A stretch of DNA of 64,000 nt from Comamonas odontotermitis (GTDB taxonomy: Bacteria; Pseudomonadota; Gammaproteobacteria; Burkholderiales; Burkholderiaceae_C): contig NZ_JACHKZ010000005.1 of assembly GCF_014207855.1 (NCBI RefSeq), positions 124,001-188,000 of the forward strand, in the 5' to 3' direction. Below, in pieces: positions 37,093 to 46,990 of the stretch. A program made the position numbers and the translations under genes. The stretch's first letter is position 1, and each line of letters opens with the position of its first letter. The notes below the pieces were generated by a model. That model saw nothing but the letters and a program-made list of their open reading frames with translations, was not told the origin of the DNA and did no database searches.

Positions 37093-40000
37093 TTAGGTGC
37101 GCGCCAGCACGGGAGCCAGCGCCTTGCCGGTGTGCGTGCCAATCTGAACCAGATCTTCCGGCGTGCCCGTGGCCACAATGCGGCCACCGTCTTTGCCGCC
37201 TTCCGGACCCAGGTCGATCACCCAGTCCGCTTCAGCAATCACATCCAGATCGTGCTCGATCACCACCACACTATGGCCACCATCGACCAGGCGGTGCAGC
37301 ACCTTGATGAGCTTGTCCACATCTGCCATGTGCAGGCCGACGGTGGGCTCATCCAGCACGTACAGCGTATGCGGCACCTTGTTGCCACGGCGGGTGATGT
37401 CGTCACGCACCTTGGTGAGCTCGGTCACCAGCTTGATACGCTGGGCCTCGCCACCGCTCAAGGTGGGCGAAGGCTGGCCCAGCGTCAGGTAACCCAGGCC
37501 TACGTCCTTGAGCAGTTGCAGCGGGTGCGCAATGCTGGGCATGCTGGCGAAGAATTCGACCGCCTCGTCCACCTCCATCTGCAGCACCTCGCCAATGCTC
37601 TTGCCACGCCAGGTAACCGCCAGTGTCTCGGGATTGAACCGCGCGCCATGGCAAATTTCGCAAGGCACCTTCACATCGGGCAGAAAGCTCATCTCGATGG
37701 TGCGCATGCCCTGGCCTTCGCAGCCAGGGCAGCGTCCTTCGCCGGTATTGAAGCTGAAGCGCCCGGCAGCGTAGCCACGGGCCTTGGCCTCCAGGGTTTC
37801 GGCAAAGAGCTTGCGGATGGTGTCCCAAAAGCCGATGTAGGTGGCCGGGCAACTGCGCGGCGTCTTGCCGATGGGGGTCTGGTCCACTTCCAGAACGCGG
37901 TCAATGCCTTCAAAGCCTTGCAGGCCCGTGCAGCCCACCAACGGCGGCGCCTTGCCTGCATCCATTTCATCACGCCCAGCCTTGGTGGAGCGCTGGCCTA
38001 CCCAGGCCGCCACATTGGTGAGCAGCACATCGCGCGCCAGCGTGGATTTGCCCGAACCCGACACGCCCGTGACCGCCACCAGCCGCTTGAGCGGCACACG
38101 CACATCCACACTCTGCAGATTGTGCAGCTTCGCGCCCAGCACCGTCAGCCAGTGCAGCGGCGCAGAGTCATCCGCGCGCGCTGGTGCCGCCAGAGCTGCA
38201 TTGGCCTGTGCGCTGTCAGCAGCCAAAGCGGCGGCGGCATCTGCAGCCATCTGCTTTTTCGTGCGCTTTTTCGGCTTTGCGCCTTCTTCATCTGCGCCTG
38301 CAGCGATCAGCGCAGAAGTCGCCTCCACTGCTCCCGCCACCAGCCTGCGCGGCTGGAACGGATGCCGCATTGCGTGCAACAGGTAACGGCCGGTTTGTGA
38401 ATCGGCAGCAGCCATCACATCAGCGGCAGAGCCTTGTGCCACCAGGTGGCCACCACGCTTGCCCGCACTGGGCCCAATGTCGATGATGTGGTCGGCGCGC
38501 CGGATGGTGTCTTCGTCGTGCTCCACAACGACCAGCGTGTTGCCCTTGTCTCCCAGCTTGTGCAGGGCATTGAGCAGGATATGGTTATCACGGGCATGCA
38601 AGCCAATGGTGGGCTCATCGAGCACATAGCACACGCCTTGCAGGTTGCTGCCCAGTTGCGCGGCCAGGCGAATGCGCTGCGCTTCGCCGCCCGAGAGCGT
38701 GGGCGCGCCACGGTCAAGCGTCAGGTAGCCCAGGCCGACTTCTTCAAGGAAAGCCAGGCGGCTGTGGATTTCGGGCACCAGATCGCGCGCGATGTCGCTT
38801 TCACGCTGGCTCATGCGCCCCGCCAACTGCAGGCTCTCCACCCACAGGCGCACATCGGTCACCGACAGCTGCGCAATGTCTGCAATCGATTTGCCGTGAA
38901 ACAGCACCGCACGTGCCGTGGCATTGAGGCGCGTTCCCTGGCAGGCGGGGCAGGCGGTTTCACCCACATCTTCGGCCTCGGGCTCTTCAAAGCTCTGCTC
39001 GCGGCCCCGGTTGTCTTCGGCCATCACCGAATCGTCGTACACCTTGCGCTGCTCTTTGGTGAGCTTGACTCCGGTGCCCACGCAATCGGGGCACCAGCCG
39101 TGCTTGCTGTTGTACGAGAACAGGCGCGGATCCAGCTCGGCGTAGCTTGTGGCACACACCGGGCAGGCCCGCTTGGTGGAAAACACCTGCAGCTGGCCGA
39201 TGGCGGCCGTATCCGCCCCCGTTTGCATGGCGGATTCGAGCGTATCGATGGCCGAGAGCACATGCAGCACGCCCTTGCCCAGCTCCAGCGCAGTGGTCAG
39301 CTTTTCGCGCAGCAGGGCTTCGTTGTCCGGGGTGATCTCGATGCTGGCCACCGGAAGCTCCACCGTGTGCTCCTTGAAGCGGTCCAGTCGTGGAAAGCCC
39401 GTGGTCGGCAGGAATTGGCCGTCCACGCGCAAATGCGTATAGCCACGCGGGCGCGCCCAATCGGCGAGCTCGGTATACACGCCCTTGCGCGCCACCACCA
39501 GCGGCGCCAGCAGGCCGATCAGTTGGCCGCGATACTGTGACATCAGCTGCGCGGCGATGCTTTCCGGCGTTTGCGGCTGCACGGCTGCACCGTCCTTGGT
39601 GCAATGCTGGATGCCAAGCTTGACGTACAGAAGCCGCAGAAAATGCCAGACTTCGGTCGTTGTGCCCACCGTGGATTTGCGCCCCCCACGCGAGAGCCGC
39701 TGCTCGATGGCCACGGTCGGCGGAATGCCGTAGACCGCATCCACCTCGGGCCGTCCCGCAGGCTGCACGATGGAACGTGCATAGGCGTTCAGCGACTCCA
39801 GATAGCGGCGCTGACCTTCGTTGAACAGAATGTCGAAAGCCAGGGTAGATTTGCCTGAGCCGGAGACACCGGTCACCACATTGAACTTGCCTCGCGGAAT
39901 ATCGACAGAGAGGTGCTTGAGGTTGTGCTCTTTGGCGTTGACGATTTCAATGGCATTTTTTGCCGTCTGCGCGCCGCTGGCATGCGTTTCCTGCTCCACT

Positions 40001-43000
40001 TTGTAGATCGCCTTGGCTTCCTGCACGCTGTGCGATTTCTCCAGCGCAGCGGCGGCGGTTCCTCCCGCCATGGCAACCTCGTAATCCCGCAGGGCCTGCG
40101 CGGTATGCGAGGTGCCGGATTTGCGTACCTCTTCGGGCGTGCCCTCGGCCACCACCAGGCCGCCTTTGTCGCCCGCGTCCGGGCCCAGGTCGATCAGCCA
40201 GTCGCTGGCACGAATCACATCCAGATTGTGCTCGATCACGATCAGCGAGTGGCCCGCCTCCAGCAGTTTGCGCAGCGCGCGCATCAGCTTGGCGATGTCT
40301 TCAAAGTGCAGGCCCGTGGTGGGCTCATCGAACAGGAACAGCGTGCCCTTCTTGGCCACCGGCTGCCTGGATTTGGATGCGCTCTTCGCAGCTTCGGCCA
40401 GAAAACCGGCGAGCTTGAGGCGCTGCGCCTCGCCGCCGCTGAGCGTAGGCACCGGCTGGCCCAGCTTCACATACTCCAGCCCCACATCCACAATGGGCTG
40501 CAGCGCACGGATCACATCGCGGTCCTTGGCAAACAGGGTGGCGGCTTCGCTCACCGTCAGCTCCAGCACATCGGCCACGGTCATCAAGCGGCCATCGCGC
40601 TCGATGCGCACCTCCAGAATCTCGGGCCGATAGCGCTGGCCATTGCAATCGGGGCAGCGCAGGTACACGTCCGACAGGAACTGCATCTCCACATGCTCGA
40701 AACCCGAGCCGCCACACGTTGGGCAGCGCCCATCGCCACTGTTGAAGCTGAACTTGGATGCGGTGTAGCCGCGCTGCTGTGACAACGGAGCCGTGGCAAA
40801 CAGCTCGCGCACGGCGTCCCACGCCCCTACGTAGCTGACCGGGTTGGAGCGCGCGGTTTTGCCGATGGGTGATTGGTCTACAAACACCACATCGGCCAGA
40901 TGATCAGCACCAAGCAGGCGCTCATGCGCGCCAGCCGATTCGGTCGGCTTGCCAAAATGGCGCATCAGCGCAGGCGCCAATACATCCTGGATCAGGGTGG
41001 ACTTGCCCGAGCCCGATACACCTGTCACCACGACCATGCGCTGCAGAGGGAAATCTACCGAGACGTTCTGCAGATTGTGCTCGGTCGCGCCTTCCAGAAT
41101 CAGACGCGGCGTGCTCTCGGTCACCATCCGCTTGGCACCCATGCCGACCTGCTTGCGCCCGCCCAGGTAGGCGCCGGTCAAGGTATCGGCCCTGCGCAGC
41201 TCGGCGGTGGTGCCGTCAAAAACAATCTGGCCACCCTTCTCGCCAGGGCCCGGGCCCATGTCGATCATGCGGTCGGCAGCAAACATCACGGCAGGGTCAT
41301 GTTCCACCACCACCAGGGTGTTGCCCGCGTCGCGCAGACGCCGCATGGCCACAGTGATGCGTTCCATGTCGCGCGGGTGCAGCCCGATGGAAGGCTCATC
41401 AAGCACGAACAAGGTGTTGACCAGCGATGTACCGAGCGCCGTGGTCAGGTTGATGCGCTGCACCTCGCCACCGCTGAGGGTGCGGCTCTGGCGATCCAGC
41501 GTCAGATAACCGATACCTACATCGCACAGGTATTTGAGGCGGTTGGTGATTTCTTCATGCAGCAGTTTCAGCGCTTGCGCATCGCCATCGTTGCTGCGGC
41601 GGATGTCCATGCTTGCAAAGAAGTCGCGCAGGCGCTCGATGGGCAACAGCATCAGGTCGTGCAGGCTCAGGCCCGGCAAATTCTCCAGCTGCGCACGCGT
41701 CCAGCCAACGCCGTGCGGCATGAAGCGCTTGGCGGGCGGCAGGGCGACATCGGCATCCTGCTTGCTGCCCACGCGCCACAGCAGGCTCTCGGTTTTGAGG
41801 CGGGCGCCACCGCAGGTGGGGCACGGCGTATAGCTACGGTATTTGGACAGCAAGACGCGGATATGCATCTTGTAAGCCTTGGTCTCCAGGTATTCAAAGT
41901 AGCGACGAATTCCGTACCACTGGCGACTCCAGTTGCCTTCCTTGTAGCTCGCTTCGCCGTTGATGACCCAGTCCTTTTGCTCGGCCGTCATCTTGGCCCA
42001 GGCGGTGTCGCGCGGGATTCCGTGGGATTCGGCATGACGCATCAGATCGTCCTGAATCTCCTTCCAGGCGGGGGTCTGGATCGGTTTGATGGCGCCGGTG
42101 CGCAAGGTCAGCTTTTCGTTCGGGATAACCAAACCCCAATCCACACCGATTACCCGGCCAAAGCCCCGGCAGGCCTCGCAGGCACCCACGGCAGAATTGA
42201 ACGAGAACATCGACGGTATCGGCTCGCGGTAGCGCAGGCCGCTTTCGGGGCAATGCAGCCCGGAGGAAAACCTCCACAGCACGGGCTCCCTGGCCTCGGC
42301 TGCCTCTTCGGCATCGGGCATGGTGTACACCGTCATCACGCCGCTGCCGCGCTTGAGCGCCACTTCAATGGCCTCGATCACGCGCGCTTTCTCTGCCTTG
42401 CTGATGCGGAAACGGTCGGCCACCACATCCAGCACCTTGACGCGCTCGGGCGCTGCATCGCCCTTGCCTGCCTTGGCGGCTTTGGTCTTGGCGGCATTTG
42501 CTTTCTTTTTGATAGCATCCTGCGCCTGGCTATTGTGCGCTGGAGCATCTATTTCACGTTCGGCCTGCACCTTGGTAAAGCCGCTGGCAGACAGCCACTG
42601 CTCCACCTGCTCGGCGCTGGTATTGGCAGGCAGCTCGACCGGGAAGGTGATCACGATACGTGGATCATCAGCCTGTGTGCGCGCCACCAGTTGTTCGTAT
42701 ATGGTCTCCGGCGTGTCGTGCTGCACCGGCAGTGCCGTCTGCAGATCAAACAGGTGGCCTGCACGCGCCACGAGCAATTTCAAATGGTCGTTCAGCTCCG
42801 TCATCGTGCCTACGGTGGAGCGGGAGCTGCGCACGGGGTTGGTCTGGTCGATGGCAATGGCTGGCGGAACGCCTTCGACCTTGTCTACGGCGGGCTTGTC
42901 CATGCGGTCGAGAAACTGGCGCGCATAGGCACTGAAGGTTTCGACATAGCGGCGCTGGCCTTCGGCATACAAGGTGTCGAACACCAGGCTCGATTTGCCC

Positions 43001-43110
43001 GAGCCGCTCGGGCCCGTCACCACCGTCAACTCACCCGTGCGAATGTCCAGATCCAGATTCTTGAGGTTGTGCTGACGCGCCCCACGGATGCGAATATTTT
43101 CCTGTGCCAT
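37093..43110 (-). CDS. Double-length UvrA-family ATPase (2005 residues, four ABC modules)
   Basis: UvrA recognises damaged DNA and loads UvrB in nucleotide excision repair; normal length is about 940-970. This protein contains two complete UvrA-like halves in one frame. Walker A motifs are at 33-40, 697-704, 1081-1088 and 1682-1689; LSGGE signatures at 545, 890, 1472 and near 1880; zinc-type CxxC pairs at 311/314, 430/433, 797/800, 819/822, 1316/1319, 1340/1343, 1387/1390 and in the last module. The halves join through a linker at about 1010-1050. UvrA works as a dimer, so this may be a covalent dimer; a canonical uvrA is expected elsewhere. Residues about 187-203 come from an interspersed repeat. 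A LexA box lies upstream. Confidence 0.9.
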   Translation of the reverse strand: MAQENIRIRGARQHNLKNLDLDIRTGELTVVTGPSGSGKSSLVFDTLYAEGQRRYVETFSAYARQFLDRMDKPAVDKVEGVPPAIAIDQTNPVRSSRSTVGTMTELNDHLKLLVARAGHLFDLQTALPVQHDTPETIYEQLVARTQADDPRIVITFPVELPANTSAEQVEQWLSASGFTKVQAEREIDAPAHNSQAQDAIKKKANAAKTKAAKAGKGDAAPERVKVLDVVADRFRISKAEKARVIEAIEVALKRGSGVMTVYTMPDAEEAAEAREPVLWRFSSGLHCPESGLRYREPIPSMFSFNSAVGACEACRGFGRVIGVDWGLVIPNEKLTLRTGAIKPIQTPAWKEIQDDLMRHAESHGIPRDTAWAKMTAEQKDWVINGEASYKEGNWSRQWYGIRRYFEYLETKAYKMHIRVLLSKYRSYTPCPTCGGARLKTESLLWRVGSKQDADVALPPAKRFMPHGVGWTRAQLENLPGLSLHDLMLLPIERLRDFFASMDIRRSNDGDAQALKLLHEEITNRLKYLCDVGIGYLTLDRQSRTLSGGEVQRINLTTALGTSLVNTLFVLDEPSIGLHPRDMERITVAMRRLRDAGNTLVVVEHDPAVMFAADRMIDMGPGPGEKGGQIVFDGTTAELRRADTLTGAYLGGRKQVGMGAKRMVTESTPRLILEGATEHNLQNVSVDFPLQRMVVVTGVSGSGKSTLIQDVLAPALMRHFGKPTESAGAHERLLGADHLADVVFVDQSPIGKTARSNPVSYVGAWDAVRELFATAPLSQQRGYTASKFSFNSGDGRCPTCGGSGFEHVEMQFLSDVYLRCPDCNGQRYRPEILEVRIERDGRLMTVADVLELTVSEAATLFAKDRDVIRALQPIVDVGLEYVKLGQPVPTLSGGEAQRLKLAGFLAEAAKSASKSRQPVAKKGTLFLFDEPTTGLHFEDIAKLMRALRKLLEAGHSLIVIEHNLDVIRASDWLIDLGPDAGDKGGLVVAEGTPEEVRKSGTSHTAQALRDYEVAMAGGTAAAALEKSHSVQEAKAIYKVEQETHASGAQTAKNAIEIVNAKEHNLKHLSVDIPRGKFNVVTGVSGSGKSTLAFDILFNEGQRRYLESLNAYARSIVQPAGRPEVDAVYGIPPTVAIEQRLSRGGRKSTVGTTTEVWHFLRLLYVKLGIQHCTKDGAAVQPQTPESIAAQLMSQYRGQLIGLLAPLVVARKGVYTELADWARPRGYTHLRVDGQFLPTTGFPRLDRFKEHTVELPVASIEITPDNEALLREKLTTALELGKGVLHVLSAIDTLESAMQTGADTAAIGQLQVFSTKRACPVCATSYAELDPRLFSYNSKHGWCPDCVGTGVKLTKEQRKVYDDSVMAEDNRGREQSFEEPEAEDVGETACPACQGTRLNATARAVLFHGKSIADIAQLSVTDVRLWVESLQLAGRMSQRESDIARDLVPEIHSRLAFLEEVGLGYLTLDRGAPTLSGGEAQRIRLAAQLGSNLQGVCYVLDEPTIGLHARDNHILLNALHKLGDKGNTLVVVEHDEDTIRRADHIIDIGPSAGKRGGHLVAQGSAADVMAAADSQTGRYLLHAMRHPFQPRRLVAGAVEATSALIAAGADEEGAKPKKRTKKQMAADAAAALAADSAQANAALAAPARADDSAPLHWLTVLGAKLHNLQSVDVRVPLKRLVAVTGVSGSGKSTLARDVLLTNVAAWVGQRSTKAGRDEMDAGKAPPLVGCTGLQGFEGIDRVLEVDQTPIGKTPRSCPATYIGFWDTIRKLFAETLEAKARGYAAGRFSFNTGEGRCPGCEGQGMRTIEMSFLPDVKVPCEICHGARFNPETLAVTWRGKSIGEVLQMEVDEAVEFFASMPSIAHPLQLLKDVGLGYLTLGQPSPTLSGGEAQRIKLVTELTKVRDDITRRGNKVPHTLYVLDEPTVGLHMADVDKLIKVLHRLVDGGHSVVVIEHDLDVIAEADWVIDLGPEGGKDGGRIVATGTPEDLVQIGTHTGKALAPVLART
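42505..42554. repeat. Interspersed repeat, copy D, inside the uvrA-like gene
   Basis: Reads ctttttgatagcatcctgcg then a spacer and gtgcgctggagcatctattt. The outer parts are imperfect inverted repeats (gatagcatcctgcgc against gcgctggagcatctat). It matches the TTTTGATAGC - TGCnC - GCnC - AGC - ATTT skeleton of copy E. In the minus frame it encodes about 17 residues ending in AIKKK without breaking the frame. Confidence 0.65.
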
Positions 43111-43370
43111 ACCGATGATTTACCCAGTAATACAGCGCACAGCCTGTCGCACACCCTCCAACACGCCAACTGACAACCCGCCTGACAAGCAGCGCGCAGC
43201 AACGCGAAGGCAGATCGGAATGCACAGCTGTACGAAACCTAAAACGCCAAGAGCAACCATTCTAGGGAGTTCGCTGGCATACGCCGAAGGCCCGCGCCAT
43301 AGCCCTAAAAACCACTGTACATATTTACAGATTTATTGGCAGATGGCATCGTACGCTCCGGCGTCTGGGC
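43111..43370. other. Intergenic region upstream of the uvrA-like gene
   Basis: Besides the LexA box at 43315-43330 I see no gene here. A 205-base leader would separate the box from the uvrA-like start. Confidence 0.5.
43315..43330. promoter_or_regulatory. LexA (SOS) box
   Basis: CTGTACATATTTACAG fits the LexA consensus CTGT-N8-ACAG exactly, with an AT-rich middle. It lies 205 bases upstream of the double UvrA gene and downstream of the porin terminator, so the UvrA gene is the only sensible target. Confidence 0.8.
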
Positions 43371-43402
43371 ATAAAAAAACCCGCATTCCTGCGAATGCGG
43401 GT
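43371..43402 (-). terminator. Rho-independent terminator of the porin gene
   Basis: Minus-strand 10-bp perfect stem (acccgcattc/gaatgcgggt), 4-base loop, followed by a run of seven T. It starts 34 bases past the porin stop. Confidence 0.9.
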
Positions 43403-43435
43403 TCTTGAGAATCGGCCTTCAGCCGCCCAGGCAAA

Positions 43436-44449
43436 TTAGAAGTTGTGGCGCACGCCGACAGCGAAGGAGCTGAAATCAGCACCAGCAGTGCCAGTCATGT
43501 AGGAAGCACCAGCCTTGTTGTTGACCTTGGTGTAGTAGCCATACACCTTGGTACGCTTGCTCAGGTTGTAGTTGTAGCCCAGGGTGTATTGCAGCGCAGA
43601 GCTGTCTTCCACATTCTTCATCTTGCCGGCCTTGCCCACGTTCAGGTGGAACTCGTTGTTGCCGAGCAGGTAAGCGCCCGACAGGCGGTACGCAGTGCGG
43701 GTGCCGGTGTCAGAACCAAAGACTTGGTCAAAGCCCATGTTCTTGCTGCGCTGCACGTAGCCGCCCAGCAGGATGTTGGAGCCGATCTTGTAGAAGCCGC
43801 GAATTGCGAACTGCTGCGAGTTGTCGAGCTTGGTGTAGCCAGCGCCCAGAGCCAGAGGACCGTTTTCATAGTTGGCGGCCACATCGTACAGGTTCTTCTT
43901 GCCGAACTGCGCATTCTTTTCGTACAGGCCGGTCGCCACTTCCACGTTGAAGCCACCGAAGGTAGGCGTCTTGTAGGCAACACCGTTGGAGATGTAGGAA
44001 GGCGACTTGCCGTCGTTCGACACATAGGCGTAGAAAGCATCAGCCGACGAACCCGTGTCGTGGTTGTGCATGCTGATGTAGTCGGCCGTGGCGAAGTACG
44101 AGGAAGGAGTCCAGTGGCCCAGACGGATCTGGCCGAAGTTGCCCGACAGATTCACTTCGCTCTGGCGGTTAAAGCTCATGCCGCCGCCCGAATTGCCAGC
44201 ACCGGTATCCGAAGCGAAGCCCGACTCCAGCACAAAGCCAGCCTTCAGGCCGCCGCCCAGGTCTTCGGTGCCCATAAAGCCGATACGCGACGAGTTGTTG
44301 AACAGACCCGTGGTGGTTTCGTCACCTGCCTTTTGGCGTTCTACCGTGGTATTGACACGGCCATACACTTGTACGCTGCTTTGGGCCAGAGCGGCAGTAG
44401 AGCCAGCAATTGCCAAGCCTGCAATCATCAGACGGTTCAGGGTGCGCAT
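43436..44449 (-). CDS. Outer-membrane general porin, Gram-negative porin family
   Basis: The 337-residue precursor has a signal peptide (MRTLNRLMIAGLAIAGSTAALA, cleaved before QSSVQ) and 16-strand beta-barrel character: SSVQVYGRVNTTVE at the start, SSRIGFMGTEDLGGGLKAGF, and the terminal aromatic SFAVGVRHNF that guides BAM insertion. Forms trimeric channels in the outer membrane. Typical of Comamonas/Acidovorax porins. It has its own terminator and a long upstream region, so it is monocistronic and probably highly expressed. Confidence 0.94.
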   Translation of the reverse strand: MRTLNRLMIAGLAIAGSTAALAQSSVQVYGRVNTTVERQKAGDETTTGLFNNSSRIGFMGTEDLGGGLKAGFVLESGFASDTGAGNSGGGMSFNRQSEVNLSGNFGQIRLGHWTPSSYFATADYISMHNHDTGSSADAFYAYVSNDGKSPSYISNGVAYKTPTFGGFNVEVATGLYEKNAQFGKKNLYDVAANYENGPLALGAGYTKLDNSQQFAIRGFYKIGSNILLGGYVQRSKNMGFDQVFGSDTGTRTAYRLSGAYLLGNNEFHLNVGKAGKMKNVEDSSALQYTLGYNYNLSKRTKVYGYYTKVNNKAGASYMTGTAGADFSSFAVGVRHNF

Positions 44450-44670
44450 AGAGTCCTCGGGAGATGGGTTATTGAATTTTTCAGCATTGCATCAGCGGCA
44501 ACTGCAGATACAGATTGACGCATTGCTTTGCATAGCTTGCAAATTTTAGAGGGAGGGTCTTCTGAAGACAGTGATTTGCCACAGTGTTTTTCGAAGAGTG
44601 ACGCATTGCTACCACAGTTTGATGACATTCTCAGTGTTAACCATTAGAAACCTCCTCAACAACCTGTCGC
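44450..44670. other. Upstream region of the porin gene
   Basis: Together with the terminator at 44671-44698, this roughly 300-base gap holds the porin promoter and leader. It is AT-rich; I do not see a gene and cannot fix the promoter boxes. Confidence 0.4.
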
Positions 44671-44698
44671 AATAAAAACAGCGCTCGAAAGCGCTGTT
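44671..44698 (-). terminator. Rho-independent terminator of the MFS carrier gene
   Basis: Stem aacagcgct/agcgctgtt with cgaa loop (44677-44698), followed on the minus strand by TTTTATT. It lies about 48 bases past the MFS stop. Confidence 0.9.
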
Positions 44699-44745
44699 CT
44701 TGCATGCCTCGGGAAGACGAGCCCGGGCCGTCATTGGAAAGCAGA

Positions 44746-46404
44746 TCAGTCGTCTGCGTAAATGTCCACATCCTTGGTTTCGCGGATGAAGAGCGTGCCG
44801 ATCACAAAGGTGATACCGGCAATGATGATGGGGTACCACAGCCCGTTATACATATTGCCGGTCTGCGCCACGATCGCGAATGCCGTGGTGGGCAACAGGC
44901 CACCAAACCAGCCATTGCCGATGTGATAGGGCAGCGACATCGATGTGTAGCGGATGCGGGTTGGGAACATTTCCACCAGCATGGCAGCAATGGGCCCGTA
45001 CACCATGGTCACCAGAATCACCAGGTAAGTCAGCAGCGCCACCATCAGCACCTTGTTCATCTTGGCAGGGTCTGCCTTGGTGGGGTAGCCGTCCTTGGCC
45101 AGGGTTTCCGCCACGGCTTTCTTGAAAGCAGCGTCCTTGGCCTTCAGCTCATCGCCAGGTAGGCCCGCTGCGCTGTAGCTCGGAATCACGTTGTTGCCAA
45201 TCTTGATGACCGCAGCCGTGCCAGCAGGTGCCGCTTCGGTTTCATAGCTCACCGAGTTGGCGGCCAGCAACTGCTTGGCCACATCGCAGGAGCTGGTGAA
45301 CTTGGAGGTGCCGGTGGGGTTGAACTGGAAGGAGCATTCAGCCGGATTGGCCACCACGACCACCTTGTTCCTCGCCTGCGCCGCTGCCAGATCTGGATTG
45401 GCCGCTTCGGTCAGCATCTTGAACACGGGGAAATAAGTCAGCACCGCCAGCAGACAGCCAGCCATGATGATGGGCTTGCGGCCGATCCTGTCGGACAGCG
45501 AACCAAAAATCACGAAGAATGGCGTAGCGATCAGCAGAGCCACGGCAATCATCAGATTGGCGGTCACTGCATCCACCTTCAATTGCTGCGTCAGGAAGAA
45601 CAGCGAGTAGAACTGGCCCGAGTACCAGACCACCGCCTGGCCAGCCGTCAGACCTACCAACGCCAGGATCACGATCTTCAGATTCTTCCACTGGCCAAAG
45701 GATTCCTTCAGCGGCGCCTTGGAGGTCTTGCCTTCTGCCTTCATCCGCTGGAAAGCGGGCGACTCCGACAAAGTCATGCGGATCCACACCGACACACCCA
45801 GCAGAACGATCGATACCAGGAACGGAATGCGCCAGCCCCAGTCGTTGAACGCAGGCTCGCCCATCGCGGTACGTGTACCCAGAATCACCAGAAGCGACAT
45901 GAACAGACCCAGCGTCGCCGTGGTCTGAATCCATGAGGTGTAGGCGCCCCGCTTGCCGTGCGGCGCATGCTCGGCCACATAGGTTGCAGCGCCGCCATAT
46001 TCACCACCCAATGCCAGGCCTTGCAGCATGCGCAGCACGATCAGAATGATGGGTGCGGCCACGCCGATGCTGGCGTAATTGGGCAGGATACCGACGATGA
46101 AGGTCGATGCGCCCATCAGCAGGATGGTGACCAGAAAGGTGTACTTGCGCCCGATCATGTCACCGAGGCGGCCAAACACCAGCGCGCCGAATGGCCGCAC
46201 GATGAAGCCAGCCGCAAAGGCCAGCAACGCGAAGATGAAAGCAGAGGTGGGATCCAGCCCCGAGAAGAACTGCTTGGCGATGATGGCCGCCAGCGAACCG
46301 TAGAGATAGAAGTCGTACCACTCAAAAACGGTACCGAGTGACGACGCGAAGATGACCTTGCGCTCTTCCTTCGTCATCGGCCGTGCAGCTGCACTGGTTG
46401 CCAT
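44746..46404 (-). CDS. MFS transporter, metabolite:H+ symporter (MHS) family, with a long inserted loop
   Basis: The 552-residue inner-membrane carrier (ATG 46404, AGGAGA upstream) has 12 helices and MHS signatures: SSLGTVFEWYDFYLYGSLA (about 22-40), RPFGALVFGRLGDMIGRK and GGEYGGAATYVAEHAP. Family members carry carboxylates, shikimate, betaine or related compounds. Most are 430-450 residues; the excess is a loop of about 110 residues between helices 9 and 10 (about 340-450) with two cysteines and no similarity to transporters, probably periplasmic. Substrate unknown. Confidence 0.88.
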   Translation of the reverse strand: MATSAAARPMTKEERKVIFASSLGTVFEWYDFYLYGSLAAIIAKQFFSGLDPTSAFIFALLAFAAGFIVRPFGALVFGRLGDMIGRKYTFLVTILLMGASTFIVGILPNYASIGVAAPIILIVLRMLQGLALGGEYGGAATYVAEHAPHGKRGAYTSWIQTTATLGLFMSLLVILGTRTAMGEPAFNDWGWRIPFLVSIVLLGVSVWIRMTLSESPAFQRMKAEGKTSKAPLKESFGQWKNLKIVILALVGLTAGQAVVWYSGQFYSLFFLTQQLKVDAVTANLMIAVALLIATPFFVIFGSLSDRIGRKPIIMAGCLLAVLTYFPVFKMLTEAANPDLAAAQARNKVVVVANPAECSFQFNPTGTSKFTSSCDVAKQLLAANSVSYETEAAPAGTAAVIKIGNNVIPSYSAAGLPGDELKAKDAAFKKAVAETLAKDGYPTKADPAKMNKVLMVALLTYLVILVTMVYGPIAAMLVEMFPTRIRYTSMSLPYHIGNGWFGGLLPTTAFAIVAQTGNMYNGLWYPIIIAGITFVIGTLFIRETKDVDIYADD

Positions 46405-46681
46405 AGATGTCTCCTGAATTTTTTCTGTCGGAAGGGTGGACAACGCAACGGGGCATCGCCCGAGATGCACTATCCAAACGATTGCTGACTAACTCCTTAC
46501 AAAAACATCTCACACCCAGTTACAAACATCTTTTTTTCATCAGGACTTACCCGCAGCCCCCTGCTGCAGATGCCAACAAGGGCTCGTTCGTAAGCGGTTC
46601 GTCAGTTGTAGTTTTCAGAATTCAATGCACGCAGCGATTCGATTGCTGCGATCTATGCGGCCTATTCATTGGAGACACAAC

Positions 46682-46990
46682 ATGAACGACCCTGTCGTTG
46701 CCAAAATCCAAGCCAATCCCAGATACCAGGAACTCAAACGCAAACGCAATGCCTTTGGCTGGACGCTCACCATCCTGATGCTGATCGTCTACTACGGCTA
46801 CATCGGGCTCATTGCCTTTGACAAGGAGTTCCTCGCCAAGCCCCTGGGCACGGGCGTCACCACTCTGGGCATCCCCATCGCCCTTGGCGTGATCATCTTC
46901 ACCATCGTCATCACCGGCATCTATGTGCGGCGCGCCAATACCGAGTTCGACGCCATGACACAGCAAATCCTGAAGGACGTGGGCCAATGA
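46682..46990 (+). CDS. DUF485 small membrane protein
   Basis: The 102-residue protein (GGAGA 6 bases before ATG) has two membrane helices (about 24-46 and 60-82) and [14 protein letters not shown], the DUF485 start. DUF485 proteins nearly always sit directly upstream of acetate permeases and may help assemble or regulate them. Its TGA overlaps the actP ATG (ATGA). Confidence 0.93.
   Translation: MNDPVVAKIQANPRYQELKRKRNAFGWTLTILMLIVYYGYIGLIAFDKEFLAKPLGTGVTTLGIPIALGVIIFTIVITGIYVRRANTEFDAMTQQILKDVGQ

Noticed and set aside
37093..43110. Double UvrA as two genes fused by a sequencing error
   Set aside because: A coherent linker of about 40 residues joins the halves in frame and both halves continue without frameshift, so the fusion looks genuine.
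40873..43173. 766-codon plus-strand open frame
   Set aside because: Antisense to the uvrA-like gene, no recognisable domain, explained by codon bias of the real gene.
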